A stretch of 64,000 nucleotides of DNA. It comes from Bugulina stolonifera. Its lineage: Eukaryota > Bryozoa > Gymnolaemata > Cheilostomatida > Bugulidae. The stretch lies in the NCBI GenBank assembly GCA_935421135.1, contig OW285188.1, forward strand, positions 18,763,233 through 18,827,232. Reading direction: 5' to 3'. Below are positions 26,289 to 39,545 of this stretch, one piece after another. The notes under the pieces were generated by a model. The model made no database searches. It saw only the letters and a list, made by a program, of their open reading frames with translations, and was not told where the DNA came from. Numbering within the stretch: position 1 is the first letter of the stretch; the number at the start of each line of letters is the position of its first letter. Made by a program: the position numbers and the translations under genes.

Positions 26289-28354
26289 ATCAGTTTTTTA
26301 TTTGTATATATCAACAACTATGATGTAAAGATTATGTTTTTATTGATAAAGCTACTTGTATATGTAATTCATTAACATTTTTGTAATAAGTAATTCTAAT
26401 ATATTAGTATATTGAATAGTAAATCGAAATATCTTTTATTTTTAATGGTCAAACCTGCATAATTAAGATGTTGACTTTAGCAATGCTTAGCTGACATGCA
26501 CACAGGTACGGTCATATACATGCACACAGGTACGGTCATATACATGCAAAATTGTAGTAGGGACAAGTTTCAAAGATCAAATCAAAGCCAACCAGTAAAA
26601 GTTTTCAACTGCATGTGTTCACTCCACCTGGCTGTATTTTGATATACTATCAGTTAGTATGATATTACATTACATGTATTTTGTGTGTTGTGATGGTGTT
26701 ACTCTTTACCATACATACAATGGTGTAACTACATGTATTTCTAAAAAATGTTTAACAGTATAATTTCAGGTGTGAGATTATTCACTAAGGCGGGTAAAAA
26801 ATATCAGATGGAAGCAGGAAGAAGTCCATGGTAATCGAACTGGAACATGCGGTCTGTCCAAGTTTGAAATGATGGTAAATATTCTAAGTAGATGTGACAG
26901 ATGATATTGTACATTGGTTAGCAAATACATTGATTGTTAATATGGTTTTTAATGGCAAGGGTGGTGTATAAACATGTAACAGATATACATTGTAATTATT
27001 ATCTGTGTTTGTTGGTTAGACCAGCATCTCGAGTTGTTCTTTGTATGTTCCGCAGAAATACATTTGAATTAACATAAGATGCACCAATCTGCTATGAAAC
27101 AGTATGCAGCACTGTAGAGAGAGGAGAAGGGAAGTAGACAGCAGTGCTTTACAAGCTCCTTATTGTAGAGATGGGTACGTTTAGTAACCAAATACATGTA
27201 TAACCAGATTTTGGAATTTGCAAAGCATATAGTAACAATACTGATTCTCTTCTTGGAATGTAAACTGCATTATGTACATGTACATGCATATTGTAGAATT
27301 CTTGTAGTTGTGTAAAACGTCATTATTATACATGGAAGAGGGAGACTGTTTTAGGTTCAAGTAGCAATTATATTAACATCATACATAACAATATAAGGTT
27401 CTAAATCTGCTTTATAGTAGTGGTTCTGAATACTGGTTAAGAAGTTACAGTGTGGCCAGAGGCTCCAGGATTTACAATGCAAGTATGCTGTACCTTATAG
27501 GATCAGTGGTTAACTATATTATACATTGCTGTTTGTAGGTATGTATTATAGCTGGCATAATAATCCCAGAGTTGTTCTTTTATTTATGGTGAACTTTCAT
27601 GTTATGTAACTTTATAAATTGTTCCCACTTTATCTTTTGTTATAATTGGTGATGATTGTGTGATTGGAAAGTGTATGCCTTCTGTTCGTTGTGTGACACC
27701 ACTAACCAGATATCAGAGGCTGGTGTTATACAGCATAACATTTTTCTTCTAGGGCAAATGTGGTTTGGGGCTTTCTCCTCTCATCTTGGAATGATTAGGA
27801 AAGAGAGCTGAAAGCTCCTAAGGTATGTTAACAACATAGCCTGTAAAACATGTATTAATATGGAAACTATCATTGTACAGTGTGGAAAATACATGTATTT
27901 ATTTGTGGCGATTTTATGCTGCTGTTACCATTTGCATACAATGTATATACATATGTACACATGTACATATGTACATGTAGGTAATAGCTAGATATTAAGG
28001 ATATATATGTACAGTCATGGTCCTAGCTCCTAGCACTACCCATTGTCACCCTAGCCATTGAATATACATGGGATGTATTTTCTAAAGACCATACACATCA
28101 CATAATTCATTTAAACCATGCAAGTTGTGCAAAATTGTAAAACTGAAAACCTGCTCTTTCCAATGAGACAAAGGGATTTGCATTGAAGACATTATTTACC
28201 CAGTACAGGCCCTTGAAAACTGACTCAAAATCACAGAGACAAAATCACAGAGGTGTATAATGGCATTAAACAACATAACTAAGTTAGTGTGGCTCTCATT
28301 GTAAAAGACATCATAGGTACTTGGCGGGTTTTCTTTGTTGTTTCATAGTTGGTT
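26289..28354. other. Intergenic, convergent 3' ends of MCM3AP and the TPM-domain gene
   Basis: AT-rich. A 24-bp unit is repeated exactly twice at 26497-26544. TACATGTA palindromes recur near 27960. No coding segment with flanking splice sites was found. The two neighbouring genes end facing each other across this 2-kb gap. Confidence 0.5.
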
Positions 28355-31300
28355 TCACTTCTCAAAGTCTATCTTGTGAATTGTGAATAGTACCAAAATG
28401 AAAGCTAGCAGTAGTAACAGAAGGAATGCTATGAAAGCAATGAGTAAAGTAGTTGCAGGTGATAGCATCATCTTCATATTCTCTCTCAACTGTGTTGTCA
28501 TTAAAGATATACTCTGTAGAAGGACCTCCCCTGTAAAATAATAACATATTTATTACTTTTTTATTTGGTTACTGTCAAGTCACTTGGCCATCCTATGTAA
28601 TGGACCTCAGAAGTACATAATATGAGTGTCATGCTGCTGTTAGAGCCATGCTACCCACCAAGTCATATCAACCATGTTTTGTGTTCTGAGCCTCCACTAG
28701 TGTCTGTTTGTGCCTTCTTATATACATGTACATGTACATGTACATGTATGTATAATTGGTATCTTTTTTTATGTCCTTACTTTGCATTACCTCCATTATT
28801 TGCATGTATTTGTGCTTATATGGTACTCAATATGGTAATGGCTGTCTTCTTTGACTACTAATTGATGTATTGTAACCATTCTATTTTAGGCCTTTCCTTT
28901 ATTATTGCATCTTCCCAGTCTTACCTATAGTATTAACTAACCTCTTGAAATGTTTTTCAAGTATAAGTTGCACATTTTTCAATTATGTTCATTTGCCTGT
29001 TGACTGCTAATAAAGTGCATTCTATTCTTAACCTGCAGTGTTATATTGTTAACTGCTAACGGTACATAAGCACTACTTGGACTTGGGTTCTAAGTGCAGT
29101 CCTAGGACTTCTCCAGGAGTGCAGCTAAGACCCAATGTTCTCTCATAATAAGGATGGCAAGCCAGGAAACCAGGAAGTTTGAGATGAACAGATTGGTAAA
29201 TATCATGGAGAGGTTCATGCCTGCCTACAGAGGCACCCGTTGACTGACTGTAAATCTGCTTGAAGGGATCTGACAAGGCAGTCCAACTCCTTCACATCCT
29301 GTCTATAAGATGTAGACACTGGTCTAGAGTAACCAGCCCTAGATGATGGTCCTCTCCCACAGACGCAGACAGACCTGTTCTCAGACCCCAATTCCCAGGT
29401 TTAGACTGACCTGAACAAGCTAGATACAGAGTTTTGTCACCAGGGTGAAGGATCTCAGCTTGACAATGGAAAACCTACATGATAGGAAACCAGGACACAT
29501 GACCTCTAGCATTTCAATATGCCTCAGACCCACAAGGGGGCAGAAAAAGAATAGGCTACAGGAAATCTTCAAGGGTCAAAGTCTTCAGACCAGCCAAGAC
29601 AAAAGTAACAAGGAATTCAACCCATGGGTCAAGGTTGTGTTGAGAAATTCAACCCTTGCACCCCCTTTACCCTCAAGCTGCCACCATGTATAATTTTGAA
29701 TTAGCTATACTTGTTTTTGACTGATAGGCATATTGGTCTGCTTTTATGATTTTGCCTACTCTACTTCTCATCTGGTCTATAATCACTTGCTCCTCGAGCT
29801 GAGCTTGCCAAGGTGGAATAGCAGGAACTAGGGCAGTAATCCTTGTACTGTGGTTGTTTGGATGATTTAGGCAGAGGATAAACTTCAGCCTGCTTTCAGT
29901 AGTCTGGAAACTCCTAACTTTCCAGCATGGTGTTAGTAATATGTTGTAATGGCCTGGGATGCATAGAAATACCCACTAACTCTGTATTATGGAAAGGTTT
30001 GTCCTTGAACTTGGCGAATTTCTAAGATTTCTCCACTCTCCTAGAAAACACCTGAGTTGAGCTGCCAGAGCCGGTCTCTCCTGATAGTAGCCAGACTCTG
30101 AGTTACTTGTCAGCCCAGACTCACTTAAGAAAGAGTAGTTCACGGAGTCGATAGCCCAAGAAATCAAAAAGCTGGAGTGGCATCTTGATACTCATCGCCT
30201 GTTGACGAGCCTGTTATTGATTCCTTGAATGAATCTGTTATTGTGTTGTGTTACAGCTCAGGTGCTGATGAGATTCAGGTGCAGACTCAGATCTCTCATT
30301 AATTTAGGGAATGATATTTGTATCTTTAATCTAAGCAACTGTGTTTGTAGACATCGCTCCTGTATCCCTGTCTCTGTCTCTTCCCTAACAACAAGCTCCA
30401 ATCAGGTCTCCTGAAGCATGGCGAGCCATAGGAAAAAGCAATAAGGACCAGCCCTCCTCCAGCATTGCCAGTGAAGTCCCCAACCTAATCAGTCACAGCG
30501 ACTGAGCAAGCCCCATCTGCTGGACAACGTCAGCTAGACAACGCCACACCCCTGAACAACCCACCTGACAAACAGACCTTACCTCTTGGAACGGCTTCCC
30601 TCTCTCTAACTGAGATACACTATCCCTGGGTTTTTGGGTCCATATCTGGCAGCGCTACACCAGATACCAGTGTCAGTGTGGACACACCAGATACCATTGT
30701 CAGTATGAACGCCCATCCATCCGCAGAGACTCCCTTCTTAACCATCTTTCTAGTAAAGGGACTAAATGTACTGAAAACATTTTCTTGGTTGACAGAGCAT
30801 CCTACCAGCCATTCATGGCTGATACTGGCAACGATGACCCACCCTCCTTCAAACCCTGTCAGCCAGTCGCTCTCTAGAAGAAAATAAGCAGCCAAACTCC
30901 ACACATGCCCCTCATAAGTCAATATGCGTTTGTATGTGCAGGTTCTACTTCCCCTGCCTACTCCCACTCCAGACGCTATCAAAACCTGCAGCAGATGGAA
31001 GCTGAGGCCACTTTCTACGATAGTGCAATCCAGCTTCCTTCCCATATGCATGAAGATGCTTCCCTGGCCTTCGCTCGAGCCGCTGATAGAGAGCCGCTGA
31101 TAGATAGCCGCTGATAGAGAGCCGCTGATAGAGAGCCGCTGATAGAGAGCCGCTGATAGAGAGCCGCTGATAGAGAGCCGCTGATAGAGAGCCGCTGATA
31201 GAGAGCCTGTGGTCCCCACTCTGTTAGTTATCTCAGCTTATTGGTTGCCTGCCATGACAGAATACAGACCCTTGTAGCACCCTTGGAGCACCCTTGGAGC

Positions 31301-33682
31301 ACCCATGCACTTCCAGTTCTCCTGAACCTGTGAAATTTCTCTTTCTCTTGCAGAGGAGCCTGTGCCAGTAGCATCTCTGAAACCTCCAAGTGGAACTCAG
31401 CCCGTCTCTACAGCCTCCTATAGTTCTATGCCTATTGCTTTATGCCCATTGCTGCACCTTCATGAACCAGAGGCTCTGCATGAACTGCAGGAAAACCTCA
31501 CTGACATCACCTATTCCTGACACCAACTACAATGTTACTCAGCGCAGTAATGGAGGAGGGGCTGTGACACTGCCTCCCCTGACATTTATTCATGTACATG
31601 TTCATACCTTCTCATTGCTTTGTATTATTATCAGTTTCACTTATGGTATTGCTGAGCTTCTTGAAATGTTTTGGTATACAATTTATAAGCAGCACATTTT
31701 CACATTATGTTCAGTTCTTTGTTTACCGCTAACAGCTTAGTATTGGATCATGCCTCCATATACTCCATCCCTCCAGGGCAGGTTTAGAGCTGGGACATAA
31801 CTACACTAAGCTAGTGTGGGCCTGGTTGGCCTTGCTCCCACTCTGTATAGCCTATTGGACTGATTTAAATTGGTGTTTGATCTCAGGTTGATTATACATG
31901 TACATGTACTATGTGTGTGTAGACTGTAATTATTTACTTTTGAAAAGTTGTCCTCTCTGGTTTTACTTGTGGATGAGAGAGGATAACTCTAAATATAAGC
32001 AAGTGGTTTGTCCACTACAATCATTGGTGCCTACTTGTAATCAACAGCTAATGTGGTATTCTTACTTGTACAATTTACGTGTAGCTAACCATACAGTCAG
32101 CACACTAATCATGGTATACTTTCTCACCTAATTCTGTGTCTGCTGCTGCTTCTTCCACCACTAGTTCCATTCTAGAAAACAGGTCATCAAGTACCTCCTC
32201 TCCAAATCTTTTGTATGTCTTAGAACCAGCATATATCAACAGCTACAAAAAGTAAAAGTAGACTGAACAGTGTAGGACCATTTTCCACTTGACTTTACAG
32301 CATGGGGCCATTTTTCACTTGGTTTTACTGTATGGGGCCATTTTCCACTTGGTTCTAAAGTTTTGCTAGCTTAGGGTGTTTCATTGTCAAGCATCTAACG
32401 CTATGGCCTTGATAAATTTGAGGCGAATGAATGATATTTTAGTGTGCAATAATAATTCATGCGTTTTTACCCTTGCACTTGAACATTTCTAGATACAACA
32501 ATATAAATACCAGTGAGTCTTTAGTCTGACATCGCACTAATTCTAGGCGGAGCAGTTTGTCATCTGACATAGTAGTTCAATACATCATGTGTAGTAGTAT
32601 GTAGTTACCTCATTTGTCTGAGCTAAATATAAAATTGCAATCTGATTTTCACATAGTCCAATCTTCCATACATTAGATATCAGTTGGATGGCAAAGTTTC
32701 TTGTCGTGATACTTCTGTCCTGTCCTGTTGCCACTGATTCACTATCCAGAAATGGGTGGATTTCTCCACATTCATTGAGGCACCTAAATAATATAATAAC
32801 ACGGTCTGCTCATGAAGTTTTTTATAAAAATTATTGAAAAATAAGTCCCATAATTTCATATTCTTAAATTAGATATTCAGTAAAGGAATTCTCATACACA
32901 TTGTTTGAACTGCTGTCAGTCATCTTCAAGTCTTCTAGGACTACCATTGCCACTACAATTGACTGTTTTGGGTTTTTCTTGTCTGGACAGTCTTTCTTGA
33001 ATGTGTCCACCCAGTTTTGTAGATTGTCACCAATTTCATGACCTGCGATAGATATTTAATCATCACAAATAATATTATCATTATATTAATGTAACCTCCA
33101 TGTCCAAGATTGTGGTAGATCTACTACATATATTGATAAAGAAAATGGAAAATGGCCAGAATGATTATAATTTCAGTTATCCACCAGCATGTACACAAAT
33201 GTACCCATCAGAAGAGTGGTGCCCTACTTCATTTTTTATTCTAACAATACAAGTGGTAGGCCTAATAGTAACTGGTAATTATCGTTATGTAATTACAATT
33301 GTAGTATTATATTATGTTGTTAACACTGAATTTTTACATATTTATTTAGTGTTTTACCAAGAGTAGCATTCAATCGTTCTGAGTGGAGAAGTTCCTCTGG
33401 GTCACATATATAGACATCAGACCACACCTTATCTATCTGGCATAGCTTAGGTTCCGAATGTGGATTGAAGAAGTTGCAATGTGACCACAGTCGATATCCA
33501 TTGTATTCAGTGTAAGTATAGCCCTGGAAAGCATATGTATTCTCTTCACAAGTAGGATATGAGGCTAGGTCATATAGAAGATGGTCAGCAGCACCTACCG
33601 CTTGCCTGTATGTTAGAATTGCAGTAATAATTATATAAGTTGATGAACTCCAATTTATGCAATGATACCATAGAACTCTCAT
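28355..33682 (-). CDS. TPM-domain single-pass membrane protein, MOLO1-like
   Basis: Exons in transcript order: 33682-33358, 33042-32898, 32783-32609, 32242-32128, 28530-28355. They sum to 936 nt, one open frame of 311 aa. The N-terminal half has CNFFNPH and VYICDPEELLHSERLNATLG, like the CDP..LL...E...LN..L opening of TPM domains. Then come NFAIQLISNVWKIG, NQIAILYLAQTNELLIYAG (the strand-rich core) and YKRFGEEVLDDLFSRME. Near the C terminus TTLLIAFIAFLLLLLLAFI is one membrane span followed by a short basic tail. This order (extracellular TPM domain, one TM, short tail) is that of C. elegans MOLO-1, an auxiliary protein of levamisole-type acetylcholine receptors. The family is inferred from pattern, so receptor modulation is only a possibility. 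The first exon is uncertain: a good acceptor at 33606 suggests that an upstream exon may replace the Met at 33682. Confidence 0.6.
31077..31206. repeat. 14-bp tandem array, about nine units
   Basis: The unit GAGCCGCTGATAGA is repeated about nine times with one variant (GATAGCC). It produces an apparent 14-residue protein repeat on the minus strand that should not be read as coding. Confidence 0.9.
31946..31987. repeat. Short hairpin sharing its core with 6391-6475
   Basis: AGTTGTCCTCTC pairs with GAGAGGATAACT across a loop of about 18 nt, 11 of 12 positions. The same arm core is found in the hairpin at 6.4 kb. Confidence 0.5.
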
Positions 33683-35015
33683 GTTAAAGTCTTTCCAATT
33701 CTCACAATTAGCTGGATGTAGAACTGGATGATCTCTCTAGAGATTCGATTTCAATCCAGCAGAGTAAGTGACTGACCGACAGAATCCCCTGAAGTGAACC
33801 ACTGCACCCTTCAATCAGTAGATCATATGCAAGCACTGACATCATTCATTATTGATCAATTAGGCTTATTGTCTAAGACTATACTTCAATAGGGAAAGGA
33901 AATAATGACAATTTGCTAACTGTAACATGAAAATCAATTTTGGCAAAGGAATTTGGGTTTACTGTCCACTACATAGCTAATGTCATTATAGGCTAAGATT
34001 TGTTGTACAATGCATTGGTTTTTATGTTGTAGGGATTGCCCATTCTAATGGTATCGTTTTTAAAATGTATAAATGTCCATTATTTCTTTAGTATATACCT
34101 CCAAGGGTTACAGTGCAATTAGCCAATTGACCAGTCTATCTTTTTCCACCACATAGTTAGCTCCCATACAGATGGACTGGAGTTGTTAGGAGCGCTTTCT
34201 ATCTTGTCACGAGTGCCTTGTTAGACTTTGATTCTTTAGATGAGTTTTTTGGCTTTGATGGAGAGCAGCAACATTTCAGTCACATGTTCCTTGTAACAGA
34301 GAGACATAGATACCTCTTAGTAATACCTTTATTTCTTACCTGAATCCCCAGTGATACTGTACTTTAGTGAGTTACTTTAGTCATGGTTAACTAACTGCAT
34401 AACAGTCCTCTTTGGTCTGCTGTACAGGATTTCCATATTTCCTTATTGTTTCACCTCAACCTCAATCCATTTGTGAGTCTGACATACAATCAACTACCCA
34501 TTTGACCTCTAGTCTCAGGCTGTAGCTACGACCCCATGACTCATGTCTGGTAAATTGAATTGTTGCAGGTAGACTTTCTTTCACCAGATCCTCTTGACCA
34601 GAGCTTCCATTGGAATGGTAACCCAACAGAAGTTCTGGAGAGGTTCATAGAGGAGCCTTGGCCTAGCCCAGTGTGATGGGCTAGTGAGCCAACACTATTG
34701 TTGACTGTCCAACACCCGGATGTTGGAGGATGCAGTTCAGGCAGGTAGACACTTGCTTAGTTTTAGGAAAGAACCTGGAACCAATCAAGCTCTAGGACAG
34801 CCACTGGGAACTGTTTCCATAACAGCTTTCTACCCCGCACAATACAAGACCTCAAAAAAGAATGAACATTAGCAGAAGACCGACACAACTAATGCTAAAA
34901 TACTACATGGGTACCCACTTATACTGACATGTCATTGGCTGGCTGTTACGTGCTCTCTCTCTCCCACTCTCTCTCTCTGTTTGAGGCTTGCTCCAAAGAT
35001 CCTTATGTATGTACT
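33683..35015. other. Intergenic, degraded repeat-like sequence
   Basis: No gene supported. 33715-33830 has tRNA-SINE-like boxes on the minus strand (GCAGTGGTTCAC and GATTGAAATCGAATC) but no clear tail. 34580-34760 is GC-richer with a small hairpin, CCAACACCCGGATGTTGG. Just left of the gypsy fragment there is a CT-rich run near 34955-34985. Confidence 0.4.
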
Positions 35016-36527
35016 TTAAAGGTGCTGAATGTCGACCTCATTTTTCATTGTTCCAAGACCTCTGAATAGTTTGGGATACATTGCTTTCCAGTCAGGGCAC
35101 CCACCCAGACCTATACTATCCATGAACCGGATTATCTCGAGGTGCTCAATAGAAGGCTTCCCCAAAAGCGGCATAACCAGCCCCTTTATAAAGTAAACGG
35201 TCTCCTTGGTCTTCTTACCATTCAGTTCCAGGGTGGCCTCTGCCTCCCCCCTTACCAGTAGTCTATTGTTTCCTGCTCCTTTTAATACTTTTCTAGATGG
35301 CCCGAGTAGACCCTTGCAGTATCGTTCCATGTGCGCCGTGCGCCGGCATTGCTGTGACCGCAGCCCCTGTATCAACTTTAAATTTTACTGGCGCCCCATT
35401 TACCTTCACATTAATTAACCATGACCTGGCTGTGGACTCTACCGACTCGCACGTCCCTAGTCATAATGTCGGATCCCCCAAGAACAATCCGTCCATTTCT
35501 TCCTGGCAATCAACTTCATCAGTTCTGGTCTCCAATCCGCGGCCAGACTCTCTCTTACCTTTGCACGCCTTTGCCCAATAGCCGGTTCCTTTACATTTAT
35601 AACATGTCGCGAGCATTTCGCGCAGGACACTGGTCTCTAGCATGTCTCCTCCATGCACAATATGGGCATTTCTTTTCGTCTGCTGTCTGAGACCCCTCAC
35701 TAGCAGGCTGCCTTGATGTGTTGTTTCTTCCCACGACGACCCCCTACAGTGTCCAGATTATCTTCTGCGACACTATTACTCATTATGGCCGCCTGTTCAT
35801 GATGGCTTATGTATTGCTTCGCCCTCTGGATAGCTTTTTGCAGTGTTAAGTCATCAGTGTCGATAAGGTACTCTCTTAATTTATTGTCTGTTACCCCCAC
35901 TACAATTCTATCCCGAATCAGCTCATCTCTCACAACACCATATTCACAGTTATCTGCTTGGGACTGCAGCTCGGTAATGAATTTATGTATTGTACTACTA
36001 CCCTGTCTTATGTTGTTGAATTTCACCCGCTTCGAATTGAAACTGAGTATATATTGGCACACTTTCCGGGCCCATTAGGACAAGCAAGTTTGCGATTCTT
36101 TCTTCCTCTTCCATATCTCCCCATTTTTTTGCTACTTTGAAAATGTCAAACTGTGCCTTGAATGTTTTCCAATCAAGCGCTAGCGATTCACTTGAAAAAT
36201 CGCCGATGTTAATAATGGAGACACTCAGAATAATAATGTCAAGTGCAGTCACACTTTTACTCAGCAACCACAATGACGAATGAAAAAAGAAATCACCTCC
36301 TATTGTTATTGATGCTCTAGTTCAATCAAACTAGAAACGACCTAACTTAACTTTAATTTCAATTCAATCGATGAATAATCTCCGAATAATGATATAATAA
36401 TCAATCAGCATCAGCAACGTCACACAAGTTAGGTAACCTTTCTTTCAATGAACCTACTCTCCACCAAAACTCATATGGTTTAACTCAGGTACTGTCTTTA
36501 CGGCGTAGGTGCACTATTCTGACACCA
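35016..36527 (-). pseudogene. Ty3/gypsy retrotransposon gag-protease relic
   Basis: Broken minus-strand frames in the expected order from the LTR: a gag start with LALDWKTFKAQFDIFKVAKK (36273 down); gag core FNNIRQGSSTIHKFITELQS and ELIRDRIVVGV (36062-35700); a zinc knuckle CYKCKGTGYWAKAC, where the usual His is Tyr (near 35600); and the retropepsin active site KVDTGAAVTAM (near 35365-35400), followed by the protease end GAGNNRLLV and PLLGKPSIEHL. The frames are not continuous, so several shifts or stops separate gag from protease. Similarity stops near 35016, just before reverse transcriptase would begin. No RT, RNase H or integrase is visible to the left, so the element is a 5' fragment and cannot move by itself. 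Confidence 0.85.
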
Positions 36528-36893
36528 TGTAATAATATATTGGTTACCTTATGTCTATCAGGTTATGAGTCGTCTCTCCAGCGGGTCTATCTCACTCAAG
36601 CTCCTGATCGTAACTGCAATCTCACTCGTAACTGCAATCTCACTCTCGCGCCCTGCTAGTCTGAGCGCCCTGCTAGTCTGACGTCACGTCCGTTATACTA
36701 CTACACTAATCAACACTGTTTCCTACCTCCACGTCTGAGAGACAGAGTTTTCCAATTGGAATTCCTCTTCCCAGGAAAGTTTTCCTTAGCTTGAAATCCT
36801 CTCTTGGGAGAATTCTCATCCTCTTCAACTGAGATAATCTTCTCCATCTTCAACGGGAGGTAGGGAGGTGTACCTCGTCACTACTCCACTACA
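36528..36893 (-). mobile_element. 5' LTR and primer-binding site of the gypsy relic
   Basis: On the minus strand the LTR starts TGTAGTGGAGTAGTG (36893) and ends ...ATTACA (36528), 366 bp. It is followed directly by TGGTGTCAGAATAGTG, a typical gypsy primer-binding site and leader. U3 contains two short tandem duplications (CGTAACTGCAATCTCACT and GCGCCCTGCTAGTCTGA, each twice) next to a CRE-like TGACGTCA at about 36680. No 3' LTR is present in the window. Confidence 0.75.
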
Positions 36894-37030
36894 ATCCACA
36901 GTTTAGGTACTGAGAATAGTCTTAGGCCTTAGGCTAGGGCTGGTACCCAGGCTGTATGTGTTTATAAAAGGAGGTGGTTAGAACACCTTTACGCATTACA
37001 ACTCCTGGCAGCATATTATAGTGAGGTACC

Positions 37031-37518
37031 ATGCCTAACTACCAGCTCATGGTAAATATATAACTTTCTGTTAATGGGTTTTTATGTCATAGTTTGCTTT
37101 TGAATTTATTTCTGGGCAGCTAACAAAGAGATTTATAAAAAATGCTAAAATATAGCTTCTGTTGATGTGTGCTATAATTTATAACGTAATAAGGGTTTAC
37201 TATTTACCTAAATACAGCTTGGTAAATAATAATGGAGGTTAATTTGTCCTGGTATGTGTGTGTGTACCTACCTACAAACACGTATGTAGACCAGACCGGC
37301 TAATAATATATATCCATAAATGATGCTAAGATAAATCCCAGCACTGTACACAAAAAATTTTTTTTTTGTTTCTTGCTTGTAGCTTGAGCTGTCAATACTC
37401 TTCTTCTGCATGTGTGTCAACACAATCGTATTCTTTATCGATGAGCCTCTCTGGCGCTGTCTAAACAGGCTGATCATGTTTCAGCTAATAATAGTGGTCT
37501 ACACGGCTCTTTCAATGG
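37031..37518 (+). CDS. First two exons of an unidentified membrane protein
   Basis: ATG at 37031 encodes MPNYQLM and meets a donor (ATG|GTAAAT). After the acceptor CTTGCTTGTAG a 138-nt exon (37381-37518) continues in phase 0 to ATG|GTGAGTC. The exon has two hydrophobic stretches, ELSILFFCMCVNTIVFFI and LIMFQLIIVVYTALSM, separated by DEPLWRCLNR. Later exons are not secure: 39227-39276 (frame FLRFYKCINNNPVIMRG) has good splice sites but the wrong phase for direct joining. I do not recognise the family. Confidence 0.4.
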
Positions 37519-39545
37519 TGAGTCTCTTCCTACTCTGTCATGTTAGTTATTGGTCCAGTATTTTTGAATGTCGATTTAACCAAGTAACCATCAGCAGTCA
37601 TGTATTATTGTACTAGCAATCATTAGGTTAGTCTGATTTGCAAGCAAACCAATATGGTTAGAGTCAATTAAGGCGAGCCCCCACCCATTTTTTCTAAGAG
37701 ATAAATAGAGACCCAAGCTAAGCCTGATGCTGTAGGCCTATCTTGTATCCTTTGGTGAAAAATTGTACACTCAGATATCACCCCATTCTGGCCTGTAACA
37801 TTCACAGTGTGGTCTACAACTACAACAAATATATAATGTTCCTCTTTTACAGTGTACTTTCATCCCCCACAAAATAATATTTTAAAGTGAAATGAAATAT
37901 ATAAGCATAGATTTACTTAATTGCATGACATGATATGCCTGTGGTTTTGATGAAATATTAAACATCAAGGTAATGGATTTTTTACATAACAAGATGCAAG
38001 CATCAAGAGTCTAATCCGATACTTTAAATACTGAATATCATAACATTACTTGATTGAGAGTTATTCTAATAGCTATACATTATAGATATGCTTGTGGACC
38101 ATTGAACTGTGTTATAAATTTTACATGTCTATTTTGGTAAGACATGACACTTTGAAACTGTAAAAACCTTTTAACGTTGTAGAGATATACTGATGAGTAA
38201 GGAGTAATACCCAAGTTCAAGTTGAAGCTATACAATGTATATATTGTTAAGTGATCAATATCTAATATCTAATTTATTGGACATAAATGTTTGAAAGTGT
38301 TTAAAAATGTTGAACGTATAATATATATTTTGTATATATATGGGATGGTGTTATGCTTTATCTAATGTTTTAGTAACCTGTATGCTCTTGTTATGATTTA
38401 TTCTTATCATTTTAATCTGTTGTAAACCTAAGTTTCTCTTATTTTTATTCTGTTTATTATTGTTGTAGTAAATAAAAAAGGACTAATCCACATATTTCCA
38501 GCACATCGGCACATTTCAATCACATTCATATAATTATAAATGTACATGTATGTAATCAACATCTGCATGTTCCAGCACATCCAACCTGCCATAGAATCCT
38601 CATAGATAGTTCTATGCAAGCCACTGTGTTGTTATAATAATTGTTGTTTCGATTTATTTGAGCTGTGAGGAGTCCAAGTCGATAGTATTTGTAGCAGATG
38701 AAAGTGTGGGTGACCGGCACAAAATAATTTATATGTGGGCCTACACATTATTAGTGTGTGTCCATGTAATGTAATGTATAGATATGAACAGACAGTATGC
38801 CAATGTAAATACTCCATAGCTATATGTGTCTGAGAATATTCCAAGTGACAAATTGTCCAATGACAAATTGCTGACTAGATTGGATTCATACAGGCCGAGC
38901 TGAATCTCCTTGAACCCAAAATTCTGGTACTTGTTTTATCACTGTTTACTTTCAAAAATAGACCAAGTATAAGACTGTAACATGGTGTAGAGGGTGCACT
39001 TCTGGCAATATTCTGTTTGATACACAATTTAAATCCAGTGAACACCAATTTAAGAAGTCGACAAGGGTGAAATCAATTTAAAGGAGTGGATACAATTTAA
39101 AGGGGGGTGCATGTAGCAAAGTTAGACTTTGCCTTGGGCACATGCATGTATACAAGTGGTTAATAAAATATAGATTAAGTTATACACATGTACTTGTAGG
39201 TTACAAATTACATAATTGTTTTCAGCTTCTTGAGATTCTACAAGTGCATCAATAACAATCCAGTCATCATGAGAGGTAATAATTCATATACAATATAATT
39301 ATACTACTAATTTTGTATATTAGACATCTTTTATATTACAACAATTGTACTAATCATGTAGAATTGTGGACAAATCTAGTGACAGCTGCTAGCAAATGTC
39401 TGATCTAAATTTGCACGTATCTGCAGGTACTAATAGGCTAGGTTTGACACAGCCAAAGGTAAAATGCTAGTTTATGTCCAAACAGTGAAGGTTGATATTT
39501 AAGATGGTTATACAATACCATAAATAGCATATTCATCTGGTGGTA

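Larger units (their letters stand above)
28531..32127. other. Last intron of the TPM-domain gene, repeat-rich
   Basis: A 3.6-kb intron whose middle (about 29040-31570) is GC-richer than its edges and full of short broken frames, none recognisable. Segments near 28840-29060 and 31580-31745 resemble each other (CTTGAAATGTTTT..., GCACATTTT..., TTATGTTCA, then CGCTAAC- or TGCTAAC-like). They could be old LTRs around a dead retroelement. Also present are a TACATG run (28723-28752), the 14-bp tandem array at 31077-31206 and a hairpin at 31946. Confidence 0.35.

Noticed and set aside
30620..31219. 199-aa minus-strand frame with a 14-residue repeat
   Set aside because: The repeated part is the 14-bp tandem array, and the rest resembles no known protein.
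33715..33830. tRNA-derived SINE on the minus strand
   Set aside because: The box-like motifs are suggestive, but there is no tail, target duplication or second copy in the window.
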